Part shown: positions 37,151 to 49,640 of the stretch, in pieces
How the letters are laid out: each line of letters opens with the position of its first letter
How positions within the stretch are numbered: position 1 is the stretch's first letter
Assembly (NCBI GenBank): GCA_007922195.1
Contig: ML682008.1
Coordinates: 9,040,019-9,104,018 of the forward strand
DNA: 64,000 nt
From: Podocnemis expansa
Lineage: Eukaryota > Chordata > Testudines > Podocnemididae
Direction: 5' to 3'
Notes under the pieces: generated by a model
Databases searched by the model: none
Told to the model about the DNA's origin: nothing
What the model saw: the letters and a program-made list of their open reading frames with translations, nothing else
Program-made: the position numbers and the translations under genes

Positions 37151-38543
37151 GCAGAACCTCATTAATCCTCACATATTATAATTCATATCAAAATTGGCAT
37201 GCTGTCTCCACATCTGAGGAAGAAAATTAATAAAAGTGCTGTGGAGTGAGTACTCTTACTACTAAGCCTTAATTATTTTACATAAGTATACTACAGTAGA
37301 TTTGCTAATATTGTACATAGTGTAGATGATCACAGCTAAATTAGAATAAATAAAATACATGACAAGCCTTACCCTTGAGCTTTTATCAATGGTTTGGTCA
37401 CATAAATGGCATCCAGACTCCCTTGCCCTGTAAGGAAAAATAAAGCCCCAACTAAAGGCCTCTGTCTATCTCTTGTCTCATTGTATTTGCTTGCTGTATT
37501 TCCAAAAGATAAACTCAAGGCCAGAACAAGTCAACTTTGACTACTAGATAATAACCACCCACGACCTAGTCAGCTAGAAGGAGAGAGTTCACATCCTTCC
37601 ATTATGATAGCCTCTTCTGCACCAATTTGCCTTTTTCTTTTATAACATCACCCAAATCAGCCATGTGACAAGCATGAAACCAGTAACCCCTTACATGCTG
37701 GAGTGCCTTTGGACCTTGTCACCAGTCATTTCTGAATTTGGCAAATTAGCAAGTAATTCACAGACCAAGCTCACACCTTATTGCTTTGTGAAGTTATGCC
37801 TTTTAGGACCATGTGTAGTGGGGCCCTTTATATAGAGATAGCAATGTTTAAGATCTGTTTAGGAGCATATTGTGTAAACATGCAGTCCATGACTCATCCT
37901 CCCCAGAAACCCACAGCACAACTTCTGCAGTAGAGGGTCTGCAGAGCTTATTGAACTGGTCAATTTTCGGGGTATATAATTTCCAACCATGCCCCTTTGG
38001 CTGGATGTGGGCTTTCCTGAGGGCACTTATGTGTAGTACCTGAAAGAGTGGGTTCCACTGGTCTGGATTTTCAAAAGTGACTAGTGAGGTAGGGCACCTC
38101 ACCAGTGGGATAACGATCAGGTGGGCAATGGTGGGGGCAAGTCCTTAGGCGCTGGGCTGCAGGGGTTCACTGGGCTGCAAGGCATGGGGTGATGTGGGAC
38201 ACCAAAAGGAGCACAAATGTGGGCTTGGCCATCAGGTGCTCGCAGGCACTGGACACCCTAATTATTCCACTGTGCTTCACCTTAAAGGGACTTGGCTTTC
38301 AGAAAGTGCAGAGCATCCATCTCTATAAAACAGTCAGCTTTTACATGTTTCAGGTTGGGCACTTTACAAATTTAGGCATAAAAATGGAGGCTACACCTCC
38401 AAAAGATAAACTCAAGATAATGAGCTTGTCTACACAGCAGGGTGGTATATATAAGTGGTGTGTGTGAATTCTAATGCACACCAAGGTGTTGTGAATTAAC
38501 TGGCCCATATAGCCCTTGCTGGCAAGCACTACACATTCCCCAG

Positions 38544-38901
38544 TTCCAAAGGGGCAGCCGTGTTAGTCTACTAAAGCAAAAAAAAGCAAGGAGTCTTGTG
38601 GCACTTAAAGACTAACAGATTTATTTATCACATGAGCTTTCGTGTGAGAATATCCCACTTCGTCAGACGCTTTGAAGACAGGGAACTTACAGAATTGGAT
38701 GAAAATAAATGCTACACTCTGATTTGCTGTTGCAGTATGACCTGATCCCATGTCTTACAGTCCCTTGCATTTATTTTCATCCAATTCTGTAAGTTCTCCC
38801 TCTTCAAAGCGTCTGACGAAGTGGGATATTCTCCTACGAAAGCGCATGTGATAAATAAATCTGTTAGTCTTTAAATGCTGCAAGACTCCTTGATTTTTTT
38901 T
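38544..38901. mobile_element. Foldback retroelement flanked by an 11-bp duplication
   Basis: The left arm (38587-38711) is the reverse complement of the right arm (38768-38892), about 125 bp each with few mismatches, separated by a 56-bp spacer. Each arm contains 'cttcgtcagacgcttt' or its complement and 'actaacagatttatttatca'. The flanks are a perfect 11-bp repeat, acattccccag, at 38533-38543 and 38902-38912. Poly-A and poly-T runs lie at the two element ends. An 11-bp duplication suggests target-primed retrotransposition rather than cut-and-paste. Confidence 0.85.
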
Positions 38902-38974
38902 ACATTCCCCAGGGTGTGTTATCATAGTACTGTTTGAAACAGGGTTGCATGAATGTTCATTTGGAAACTTTTAA

Positions 38975-39386
38975 GCTATGTCTGCACACAAAGTTTTATT
39001 TTGAAATAAGTCATTTCGAAATTACTTCTTTCAAAATAAAACCCTTATTTCAAAATGACTTATTTCAGAATAAGGGAAAGCCTGCTATTGAAATGGCTGT
39101 TATTTCGAAATGGTTATTTCAAAATAAGGCCATTTGGACATGTTGTTTCGAAACAGTTCTTTCGAAACAATGGTGTTGTTTTGAAACAACATGTCCAAAT
39201 GGCCTTATTTTGAAATAACAACCGTTTCGAGACTATCGGGGTTTAAGCTGTTTCGGAACAACTGTTCTTATTTCAAAATGACGGATCCCGTCATTTCAAA
39301 ATAAGAAAACGTCGTGTGGACCTAATCACTTTTATTTTGAAATAACCAGTGTTATTTCAAAATAAAACTGCTGTGTAGACATACGC
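38975..39386. mobile_element. MITE with TTTCGAAA-type core
   Basis: The ends are GCTATGTCTGCAC and, read inward, GCGTATGTCTACAC. TTAA occurs on both sides (38971-38974 and 39387-39390), although part of it could belong to the element. The interior is repeated 'tatttcgaaata'-like words. Confidence 0.85.
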
Positions 39387-39479
39387 TTAATGTGCACCAG
39401 CAGGGCCCATAGGGACCAGTTAGTGCATAACATACTGATGAACATTAGAATTCACACTCCATCAATGGGCACTGCCATA

Positions 39480-39835
39480 GGCTATGTCTACATTATAGGA
39501 CTCAGTGAAGTCAAGTTAATAAGGTCCACTTAAAGTCGACTTTATTAAGTTGATGTAGTGAGGCCCAATTTGTTTAAGTCAACTTTATAAAGTCTACTTA
39601 AAAGACTCTACTGCACTAAGACCAATTTATAAAATCTACTTTAATGGGCACATTGCAGTAAGTGAACTTAATAAAGTTGACTTAATCCTTAAAGTTGACT
39701 TTAAGGTCAGGCGATATTAAGTCAACTTAAGCAAGTGCTTAAGTCAACTAAATGAACTCCAAATGTGGCCAGGGAGTTGCTTAAGTCAACTTAATCCTCC
39801 TTAAGTCGACTTAAGACCCTCATGTAGATATACCC
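39480..39835. mobile_element. MITE with AAGTCGACTT-type core
   Basis: The ends are GGCTATGTCTACA and, read inward, GGGTATATCTACA. ATA lies on both sides. The interior is made of 'ttaagtcgacttaa'-like words, unlike the TTTCGAAA-type copy only 90 bp upstream. Confidence 0.85.
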
Positions 39836-40279
39836 ATACTGTGTAGGTGCCCAATCAGATAACTTATTGCTTGTCTGATGTAGTTAAAGAGTGTTCACAC
39901 TCAGTGGGATGCAGTGTCCTGGATCCACTTGTCTGCTCTACATTCTCATTTTGTAATCGTATAAAAATGTTGCTTTTTCAGCTTGCTCAGGATTGTACAC
40001 GAGAAAAAAACAACCACCACTTACCTTAGTGGCATGCACACTACTGCAAGCAACCAGATGTGCAAATACAGAAGGATACTTTCAGTAAAGACCAGATATG
40101 GAGCTGCAGCTTCTGAGAGCTATTAAACATAATCATGAATTTTCATGAAAAATAACTAAAATCCTTGGTAAAATAGTCATTAGTACATAGGTACTGACAG
40201 CTTCCAAGAGCTCTGCAGACCCATATAAGAAGTGCAAGTCCAGTCAACTGGGTGGGGAAGGCCCCTGACACTTTTAAAG

Positions 40280-40376
40280 ATTAACATAACTGAATAAATT
40301 TGTTAATTTAAATAAATAAATAAATAAATTTATTAGGCTTCAGAAGTGCCACAGGACTCCTTTTTTTTTTTTTTTG
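40280..40376 (+). repeat. Single-arm fragment of the foldback repeat, with (AAAT)n and poly-T
   Basis: 'aaatttgttaattt', an (AAAT)n run (about 40308-40332), then 'cagaagtgccacaggactcc' and a poly-T run at 40362-40376 follow the 3' arm order of the element at 38544-38901. Confidence 0.65.
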
Positions 40377-40854
40377 GACAACTGATCCTTTCTCCCCACT
40401 TTTGACATGCCCCAATCTAAAATTGTGATATGTTCAAGGGCATTGCTGGTGCCTGGCTTACGGGGCTCGAGCCCCAGTCTCGGTGCCACGCCAAAACCCT
40501 GGGTCCACCATGGCAGTGGCTGCAGTGGCAGCATGCTTACAGCCCCGATTCTCAGCACCCAAGTCCTGGGTCTTTTCCTGGGCCAGGGGCACACCTCGAT
40601 ATGTCTCCCAAAAACTGGTTCCTGACCCAATGGTGATGAGTGGGTACTTGAGGTCTTAACATCTGGCCTGGATCCAAATTCCTTATAAAATATGATTCTT
40701 AATTGAAAGCCTTTCAAATGGGTATAACTATATTTTAAAAACTCAGCAACATGAGATCACTGACACTTTTTCTGTAATATCTAATAGCTTTGAAGAAATG
40801 ATTGAAACATATTGTTTGATCCAGGATGAATACAGAACCTTTTGTATACTGGAA

Positions 40855-41069
40855 GGCTATGTCTACACTGGCAAGTTAGTTCAAATTAAGGTGGCTTAAT
40901 CTGAACTAACCTTTTACCTCTCTACATCAGACTTTCATTAGTTTGAACTAAGGAATTCCTTAGTTTGAACTAATGAATGCTCAGTTTGACCTAGTAACTA
41001 CTGCCGGTCAGTTAGAACTAAGCGCTTAGTTCAAGCATTAGTTTTAACTAAGTATAGTGGAGACTAGGT
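40855..41069. mobile_element. MITE with TTCGAACTAA-type core
   Basis: The left end is GGCTATGTCTACACTGG and the right end is a degraded complement ('gtggagactagg'). The interior is 'agttcaaactaa'-type words. It abuts the foldback repeat at 41068. Confidence 0.75.
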
Positions 41070-41350
41070 CTAACAAATTTATTTATCAAGTGAGCTTTTG
41101 TGGGAGAAAATCCCACTTCATGAAATGCTTGAGGATGGAGAACTTATAGAATGGGAGGAAAGTAAATACAGGGAAGTATAAGTCATGGGATTAAGTCACA
41201 TTGAAACAGTGCATTTATTTTCTTCCCATTCTGTGAGTCCCCCCATTTTCAAAGCATCTGACAAAGTGGGATTTTTCCTCCCATGAAAGCTCATGCGACA
41301 AATACATTTATTAGTCTTTTAAGTGCCACATGACTCCTTGCTTGTTTTTC
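41068..41350. mobile_element. Second foldback retroelement copy
   Basis: This has the same palindromic plan as 38544-38901. The left arm 'aaatttatttatcaagtgag...cccacttcat' pairs with the right arm 'aagtgggatttttcctccca...aaatacattt'. The spacer, with 'gtcatgggattaagtcac', matches that of the other copy in reverse orientation. It is older, and its left arm is cut short at the MITE. Confidence 0.8.
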
Positions 41351-43757
41351 CTAACCAGCAAAGCACTCAGGCATAGATTTAAGTGCTTTGTTCGGTAAGG
41401 ATGGGCTTAAACACCTACTTAAATGATTGGCTGAACTGACTCCTTAAATGGAAGTCAATTGTGATCAGCACCTTTCAGAAGGCACTCAGCACCTGGCAGG
41501 ATCAGCTTCCTGTGACAGTTTATTTACTCAGCACCTCACACTCTTGATAATGTAAGCTGATGGTACTTTTATTTAGCAAATCACAGTCCAAATATTATCC
41601 ACATAGTTCTAAGAATGACAACTATTTATTGACCAGTAAAATACGAGATTTTCTATTTTAGCTGTGATAATTATTAATTTTAATATTTAAATATAATTAA
41701 GGGAAGCTATACTGAGCTCTTAAATTATTCAATCTATATAGAATTTTTTTCATTAATGCTGCACATTTTATTAACATATTTATGAACACCTTTTATGACA
41801 ATGTGGCTTAATGCTATTAATAAAAACTAATTTAAAAGTCCTTATCATTTTTAAATTATACAGTAACTTGTAATAGACCATTCTCTGCTTTGCCTCACCT
41901 GTGAATGAGATCTGCTCTGGCTTCTGGTAGCTCTTTACCATGCCACATGGTGTGGCCATATTAAAAAAAATGCTCGTATTAAAGTGAATAAAGTATTATC
42001 ATTTACATAGCATGTAACCTTCCGAGGTTAACTCACTGGCTTTACCTGACCAGGGGGTAGGAGAATGGCTCCTTCTCTCTTTCATTGTATGGTCTTTTGA
42101 AGTCCAGAAAACAGATAATAAATATTCTCTTCTAGACATAGACTGAAGCTTTTTCCTTATTTCTTTCAAATATGGGCTCTTCCAGGAGTGACTAGTAATT
42201 CTTTATGTGTAAAATATACATCAGTGATGTTCAAGTTAGATTCCTAATTCTGCAAAACTCTTAAGTAGTACATAGGGATAAGGAAATCAAAGTGAATTTT
42301 GCCTGTGAGCACACAAGAGGGTTCTCAGCAAGAATGCTTGAGACACTTCCTGTCTAATCTATTTTAGAACTTTTAAGGCACATACCATTTTGTATCTAAG
42401 TACAGGACAAATTAAAAGTGGCATGAAGTAAATACAAAAGGAAGCAACATCTGGCCATTCAATAAAAACAGAGTCCGAAAGAAGCAATGGCAACAGGGAA
42501 TGAAAGGAAGTAGGATGCACAAAAGCGATGTATGGAGGGAGACTTTGAGGATTTTCTACATGTCAGACTAAGTCCTCCAAGCTTTCAGTGCAGATAAATG
42601 TCCTTTCTCAATCCCCTTTTCCCACCCAGGTATCACGCCACACTCACGAGCCTCTTATGGACTTGCTGAAACTAGGTCAGGAAATGAAAAATTAAAAGAT
42701 CCAGCCACTTCCCAATTGTCATCTAATCCTTCCTCTCTTGCCATCACCCTACGTGACGTACACTGTTGTCAGGCTTAGCTTTGCTCCTGAATACATGCAA
42801 TAATATATTCAGAAGTCAACATAACAAATTAGTAAGAGAACACAAAAAATTATACTTATTTAAGGAATCTATTTACATTCTAATGCTAGTGTACACAGCA
42901 CTGTTAATCAATACAAAAAGCAACAAAATATAGTTAATACAATTATAACTTATAAGTTCTGTATAAAATTAGACAAGCTTATACCATGACAGATACACCA
43001 TATGTCATAACAACAAACAGATCAATTATTTAGGTTCCGCTCATAAAAACATTCTTCTGTCCACCCACAGCTCATGCTAGCAGACCGATTGTACTCTGAC
43101 AAAACTGAATGTAGCCTGGTACTACATTCCTCTCAAAATTTTACTACCGATGGAAAAACATGAACCTACTATCATATTGTCATTTACAGGCCAAAGAAAG
43201 AGGGCAAAGTTAAGGTTGAGTGAGTAGTCTAAACTGGGTGAGGTGATGGTGAGTGAGTAGAGGATATAAATAAATGATAAGAGCAAAGTCCCCACAGCTC
43301 AAACATACCAATTCAAATATTAACAAATTTTGTCAGCACAACATATATAAAAAACTTCAGATATAGCTCCACTTCTGCTATGATGTGCCACATACAGCTG
43401 ACTCCATGGATGGTTTTAACAGAATTGCACACACCTGCATAGGGCCATCACATCCAGTGCATTAACTGACCCCCAGCAACAATGGTAGATGAACTCAATC
43501 ACCATGCTCACGAATAAACTCACAGAGAAAAATTATGAAACACAAAAGACTCTCTCTTGTGGGTAAATATTTTCATAAAGTCATCACTCCATATCTGACC
43601 TTTCAGGCCTCATCCTTAAAGGAAACCTGCTCAATGCCCTCAAAAGAGGAGCATGGGAATACAAAGTCATAAGGCTGTGGCTACTAAAAACCATAGGCTG
43701 ACCAGAGGCATGTTTTATGACTCATTGCAGCAATTTGTAACACCATACTGCCTGTGA

Positions 43758-44880
43758 AATCAGCAGAGGCTCCAGAAATTTTTGTATCGGGCAGGGCAAA
43801 GAGGGGGCACAGTGGATTTCAGTGTAGGCAAGTGCTCATCCTAACCTTATTTTCTCTGAAATAAATCCTACTGAGTTAGATAAACTTAGGTGACATAGTT
43901 TGCTCTTTATACTGCAAAAAAGCATTAACCAGCCAAATTCAAATTAGAAGGAAAACAACGTCCAACCAAGTCCCTAGGTAAACATTTTATGTACAAATTA
44001 GGCAGAACAGAACACTGCTAATGGGTTTCTTTCACATACAGTTGCTTACTTTTGCGCTAGTACTAGTGCAGACACATCCAGGAATATGCTAGGTGTCGGT
44101 GAGAGGAAGCAGAGCAAACTGAGAGAAGACAACCCCTGGCCAGGTAAGAAAGCTAAGACATGCTGTTGTTTAGCCAAGGTCTGGTTGATCAAGCTGGCAG
44201 TACACAAAATGGGATTTTGCCTTCATTTCAGACTCAGAGCACTCACCAGAGTCTGCACAGCATCTCTCCTTTGAGTTGTGATTCTTGTTTCAGTCATGTC
44301 CAAAGGATCAGCCCTTACCCTCCTGTTACACTGCGCAATGACCATCCAAAATCGTCCTCTGCTGGACAATGTGTTCAAATAAAATCAGATGCCAGTCACG
44401 AGCAGGAAGGAAATGAAGGTGCCATTAACCTAAAGAGCTTTTTGTAAACTTGGGCTGTGAATGGTCTTCTTGATGGTCTCTGTGATCAGAGGGCCTGTGT
44501 GGCCTGCAGTAAATTACTTTGGTTTCATCAGCTGGAGCGTCTCTGTGGACTTTTGGACTGTAAATAGGAGAACTACTTTAGATGTGCTATGTAAAGAGCA
44601 TATGGGGAGGATCCCTCACAGGAAGGATTGTATGGAATTTGAAATTGCAAAAGAATTGAAATGAGATTTGTGAATTAGGAAGAGCTGATAACTTTTGGTT
44701 GTGGTGCTCTTTCAGAAATGAAATGGTGACAGCATGAATATTGGGAAGGAGTTAGGGAGTCAGCAGAGCCTGGTGGTGTTCTTCCTCATGTGTCAGGCAT
44801 CTTTTTTTGCAATTTGATCAAGTGGGAAATCAGGGAGAGGGAGAACAGAAGCACAATACACATCTAAATATCTACAGCAG
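43758..44880. other. Possible end of the hAT element that carried the transposase
   Basis: 'cagaggctccagaaattttt' at about 43759-43778 looks like the terminus of reptile hAT elements, followed by non-coding sequence up to the transposase remnant. The opposite end was not identified, so the element boundary is inference. Confidence 0.35.
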
Positions 44881-46240
44881 TGGAATCACCAATTCTTATG
44901 CAGTTCTGCAAAGCGGTTAACCACCGCTTCAAGGTCACAGGCTTTGGAAAGTCTCTTTTCTATTGCCAGCATGGCAATGTTACATAGGTGTTCATCACCC
45001 ATAGTGTTCCTCCAATAGGTCTTAATTTAACACAGACACAAAAATGTCTGTTCACAGCCTGCATCTGATGAAGGGAGGATGCTGGCAAAAGCACACAATC
45101 AGTGGAGTTCACTGAAAGACATTTTCAGTTCTTCATATAGATTAAGCACTTGGTTCAGTGTGGCAATTTTTACTTCTCTCTCAGGTGCATCTCTGTAGAA
45201 CTTTTGGAAATAGTCTCAGTTCTGGTTCAAATCCATCCATGTCACTAATGTAATGTCTTGCAAATGGTCTCAGTTTCTCTGTATCAAGAAAGTAATGACA
45301 CTTTGGACTGAATGCTCTAACTCCATTTAAAACGTGAGTTGTCTGTAAATCGTCGTTTAAGTTAACTAATGATGTGATCACAAATAGGAAGGAACACCTT
45401 TACCTTGAAATCATGGTCAGTTTTTGGAAGCATACTTTCTGCTGTGTTGAGTTCAGTAACATAGCTTTGAAATTTTGAGGGCATATAGCAAATTCTCTTA
45501 TCTTTAGTTTGCATTTTGATGGAATTTTTTTCTGCAATCATCTTTACATCAGCCATAATTTTGTTGAAATTCTCCTCATGATCCTTCAGTTTATCAAAGA
45601 GTTAAGAAGAAAGCAAGCTTGAGCCACATCGTAATCTGATTTCTGCAAGTAATCTGATGCCACTTTAAGTTCAAGAAACACTTCACTAAAAAAGCATCAG
45701 ACAAAACAAAAAGCAAAAGTCTATCTGGGTTTAGAATGTCATGTGCCTCTACACTTTTTTCAGAATTTGATTCATTGCTGATTATATTCAGAAGGAATAA
45801 AATTACTGAAGCTGTTGCTTTAACAGCTAAGCATGATGCAATCTGACATACCCAGCAAGTGTCTGACAATTTCTTCAATTCAATAGTTCTGCCCCCCATT
45901 TCTTTTTGCAGTTCAGTGAAACATGAATGCACAGAGGAACATGATAGAAACATATATAGTTGTTAAAGAAGAGTAAAGAAGTTTGCAACATCTGTGTTTT
46001 TACAGATATCAACAATTGTTAAGTTCAACCTGTGGTTATAACAATGAACCTAGATAGCATGTGGTACCTCTTCCAGAAACTGTGCTTGCACACCATTTAG
46101 AGCCCCAATCATCACACTGGCACCATCACAGGTTTGTGCTATGCAAGTTTTTATATCTATGCCACAACACTGCAAGGTGTTCTTTATATACCTCATTAGT
46201 GAAGTAGCATCCAGTGAACAACACAGATGAAAGCCAACAA
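44880..46240 (-). pseudogene. Decayed hAT transposase (ZMYM-like branch)
   Basis: Read on the minus strand from 46240 downward, three hAT landmarks occur in order. First is the catalytic-domain phrase 'CDGASVMIGALNGVQ' with 'HCYNHRLNLTIVD' (about 46020-46170). Second is 'ELKKLSDTCWVCQIASCLAV' (about 45830-45890), the hAT 'LSDTRW.CR' motif. Third is the C-terminal dimerisation region near 44900-45070, 'IKTYWRNTMGDEHLCNIAML', whose preceding 'GCEQTF' replaces the usual CER-F. Several in-frame stops and frameshifts break it into pieces of 119 residues or fewer. The N-terminal part with the BED/TTF zinc finger is not recognisable; a repeat lies beyond 46.3 kb. The type matches hAT transposases that gave rise to ZMYM-related host genes, but this copy is fossil. 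Confidence 0.85.
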
Positions 46241-46339
46241 ATCATTCAATTATATTGCCTCTGTAGCAATAATTGAGGACCACTGAAATTTGCTAACACT
46301 TCCCTCCTCCATCCTAGCATGCATATATATATACCTCTC

Positions 46340-46485
46340 AACAGTAGTGTCCACTTCATGCATCTGACGAAGTGGGTTGGAGCCCACAAAACCTTATGCA
46401 TGAAGAAATCTGTTAGTCTATAAGATGCCATGGGACTCTTGTTGTATTTGCTGTACACAGATGAACACGGCTACCCGTCTGGAAA
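46340..46485 (+). repeat. Single-arm copy of the 'GACGAAGTGGG' repeat
   Basis: 'catctgacgaagtgggttgg', 'agaaatctgttagtctata', 'gccatgggactcttgttgta' and 'gaacacggctacccgtctgg' follow the complete 3' arm of this repeat, including the final 'acacggctacc' segment. Confidence 0.8.
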
Positions 46486-46489
46486 TTTG

Positions 46490-47350
46490 TGACATCAGAA
46501 CTTCATTGAGGTGTTTTTTCGGCTGGATTTACGAAATACTGGCCTAAAGCTCCTGAAAATGGGTGGTTTTTGCTTAGACAGCATGATAGGGCAGAAATGG
46601 GGTGGAATGCTTGGACCTTCACAAAGAAGAACTAAGACTTTTCATTGCTTGGTCCTGGAAACCTCTTCTCCCTTACCAGCTTTCTGGGCTGCAGCTCTGC
46701 TTTCCCTCAACAATTTGTCTGCTGTCTCCACTTGTGTCCTGTTTTAACCCTCTCAGGATAGCTACCTTTCCTTTGTTAGCAGAAGCAGCTAAATAAAGTA
46801 GACAGCAGTCAGGACTGGTCTGACAGAACTTTAGTAATTTAATAAAGGATTAAAATAAGAGTTGAATGCACACACAACAGTACAGATCAACAAAACTAGG
46901 GCTTCCACCTTCTGAGTCAGAACAGGAGAAATGAAACTGTAACAAATTCTGCAGGCTCCTCCAAACAAAACTTCCCCCTCCCACTTAGACAATTTAACCC
47001 TTTAAAAGCAGTCTTTTGGTGTGATCCTTTTCCTTTGCTATTCCAACATCTTAAAGTGAACCTGTGAAAAATGCCCAAGTTTGAAAGCCTAACAAAATGA
47101 ATATGTGAAAAGTGCCTTTCCCTCCAACCAATCAAAGTGGTCCAACCAGACTGGGGGAAGTGGTTGGGAGGTGAGCACCTTGGCTGGGGGGGGCCCTCGC
47201 TGCCCCACCTGGAGCTGCCACACTCTCAATCAGCCACTTAACTTTAAGTGGACTCCTACAATATGTGTGAACCCCTTACACTTAGTCTGTCATACCTTTT
47301 ATTTAGCTCAGACACTGTGGTGACCTACTCCAGCCCAGGAAAAGAGTTGT
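46490..47350. other. Unclassified repeat-like sequence
   Basis: The interval has moderate GC, a G-run at about 47180-47190 and phrases such as 'aataaaggattaaaataaga', but no terminal repeat or coding signature I can name. It could be part of an LTR or of the hAT whose transposase lies next to it. Confidence 0.3.
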
Positions 47351-47357
47351 GTGAATC

Positions 47358-47465
47358 TCAGAAGCTTGTACCTTCCCCCCAACAGAAGTTGGTCCAATAA
47401 AAGATATTACCTCACCCACCTTACTTCTCTCCTATCATGGCTGCAACACACAAACTACAGAGGAT
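47358..47465 (+). repeat. Ancient reptile interspersed repeat fragment
   Basis: 'agaagcttgtaccttcc', 'caacagaagttggtccaata' and 'aagatattacctcacccacc' form a phrase I recognise as very common in turtle and crocodilian DNA. I cannot name the family with certainty. Confidence 0.6.
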
Positions 47466-49198
47466 TATATGGCAGTGGGGAAAGTAGCTGGATCCTTTAA
47501 CTGTTTCCAGAATTATCGATGCCTGGGATTTTTCTGACAGGGAAGACAGTATGTTAAAAACCATTGTAATTGTGAGGGAAGCTTTGCTGAACCCCATTGA
47601 AACACACTTACTTTGGCAGGCAAAGAGGAGATGAAGGTATGAAATATGTTATGATATTTGCATAGGTTTAACAGTTTAACAGAAACTACGAAAGACTTTC
47701 CAAACCTTCAAAAACTTAAAGGAGAAACTTTGAACAATTTACTTCGGTACTAAAGAACAGTGCATTTTCAGTAGATGGGGAAATTTCAATAAAGTGGCTT
47801 GAAATATCTACCTTTAAAGAACATTAAACCCAAGCTGTGGGGTCCCAAAGCAATCAAGACCATCACAGGCATCCTGAGCTATAACCATAAAGGGCCAGAT
47901 TCGTACCAGATGTAATTCCACTGACTTGTCTCAAGATACATGCTAGGGATAAGTCTTCACCATTTTCTTTATTAGCTGTATCTGTAACAACTAATGTTTG
48001 CTGCCTTCTGGTAATATATAGTTTCAACTGTAAAAGAGTAAAATTTAATGTTCCATATTTTGATTTTTATCAACCAGTTCTTCAATTCACTAGCACTTTG
48101 CCACAGAAGGGTAAAATCAGCTGTTATGACATTTCATGAACTCTGTTTCCTATTTCTGAAAATACCCAACACATGCAAGTAATTTGGAAATTAGAGGCAT
48201 TTAGTGTTTATTTGACTTCTCTAATAAAATGTGAATAAGCAGGTTTTTCTATTTCATCTGGCAAGATTTTATTTAGTAGTGCTACTGCTATTGAATATTA
48301 AAGGACTTAACACCAACACTTTAAAGTTAATGACAACTGATTAAAAATCCCAGATTGTTGCTAAACCATTGAGCCATTATTTTAAAAAAAATTGATGCCC
48401 AATAGATGCCTGTGACAGTATGTCCATCACCTTGCTATTTTGGAAGAGATAATAAACTGAACAAGATTATAGCTATTCAGGACTTAGGGGGATAACTGCC
48501 AATGAAAACCTGAGTTGCTATGTAAGTGACATTGTTTGATCTGTAAATTAAATGGATCTTCCTTTGGAGAGGAACAACTGGGGGGGGGGGGTGCGCGCAC
48601 GCATGCACATACCCACTCACTCACTGCTGGATTGCCAGCCCATTACATGCACAAGTATTTACCATCCTGAACAGAAGTTATAATGGCAAGAAACAGCAGA
48701 ATAAACGATAGGTTTGGCTCCCCTTCCAAAATGCCGTCAAAACATCTTTAGCCAGAAACAGTTTCCCTTCCAGCTACTTCTCTCAAGTCACTGTTCCCCA
48801 AAATGACGGCCTGGCCTGGTCTACACTCATCATGGCAGTCAACATAAGATACACAAGCTGTATACTGTAGTTTGCATATTTCTCATCAACTTACTTATGT
48901 TGCCATTCCACAGTGCTGCATGAATGGGGGATGCCCTTTGGACAATGCAATGTTGCTGTTTGCCCACTTCCAGGTTTGATGGAGCTGTTTTCCATAGCCC
49001 ACTCAGTCAATCCTGCTGCATCAATCCATCCAGCCCTTGAAGTGCAGATATACCTTTAGCCTCTTATCTTTTTTCCCATAGACCTACCTCTCCTTTGATT
49101 TCAATGGAAGTTAGGCACCTAAACACCTTTCAAAAGCTGGGAATCAGTCACCATTCTACTTCTATGGCCACATGAATACAATTGCTACATAAATCAAT

Positions 49199-49635
49199 GG
49201 CTGTCTACACTTGTAACTTAGTTCAAATTAATGAGGAGTAATTCAAACTAAATAAGTGCATGGCCTCACTGGCTTTCATTATTTTGAAGAAAGAGTCCTT
49301 ACTTCAAAGTAATGAGCACATACTTTGAAGTTATAAAACCTTGTTAACTTCGAAGTAATGGTTAATTCAAACTTATGGATGGGGTAAGGGCATGGCCCTT
49401 CTCGGGTGCCCTGTTGCCACGCTTCCCATGGTGCTTCCTTCCCCCAGTTGAATTAGTAAGTCCTGGCCATGGAGATGCTAGTTCGATTTGGGTTTCTAAT
49501 GGGGCCTTGTTAGTTCGAATTAACTTAGTTCCAATTAACCATTATTAGTTCTAATCAATTAATCAGTGAATTAATTAACTAGAACCAAGTTAATTAATTA
49601 ATTAATTTGCAATAATATTTTAAGTATAGACATAG
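49199..49635. mobile_element. MITE with TTCGAATTAA-type core
   Basis: The left end is GGCTGTCTACAC and the right end reads CTATGTCTATAC inward. The flanking 'tcaatg' occurs at both sides. The core words are 'agttcgaattaac'-like, plus a TTAA-rich run at about 49586-49604. Confidence 0.8.
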
Positions 49636-49640
49636 TCAAT

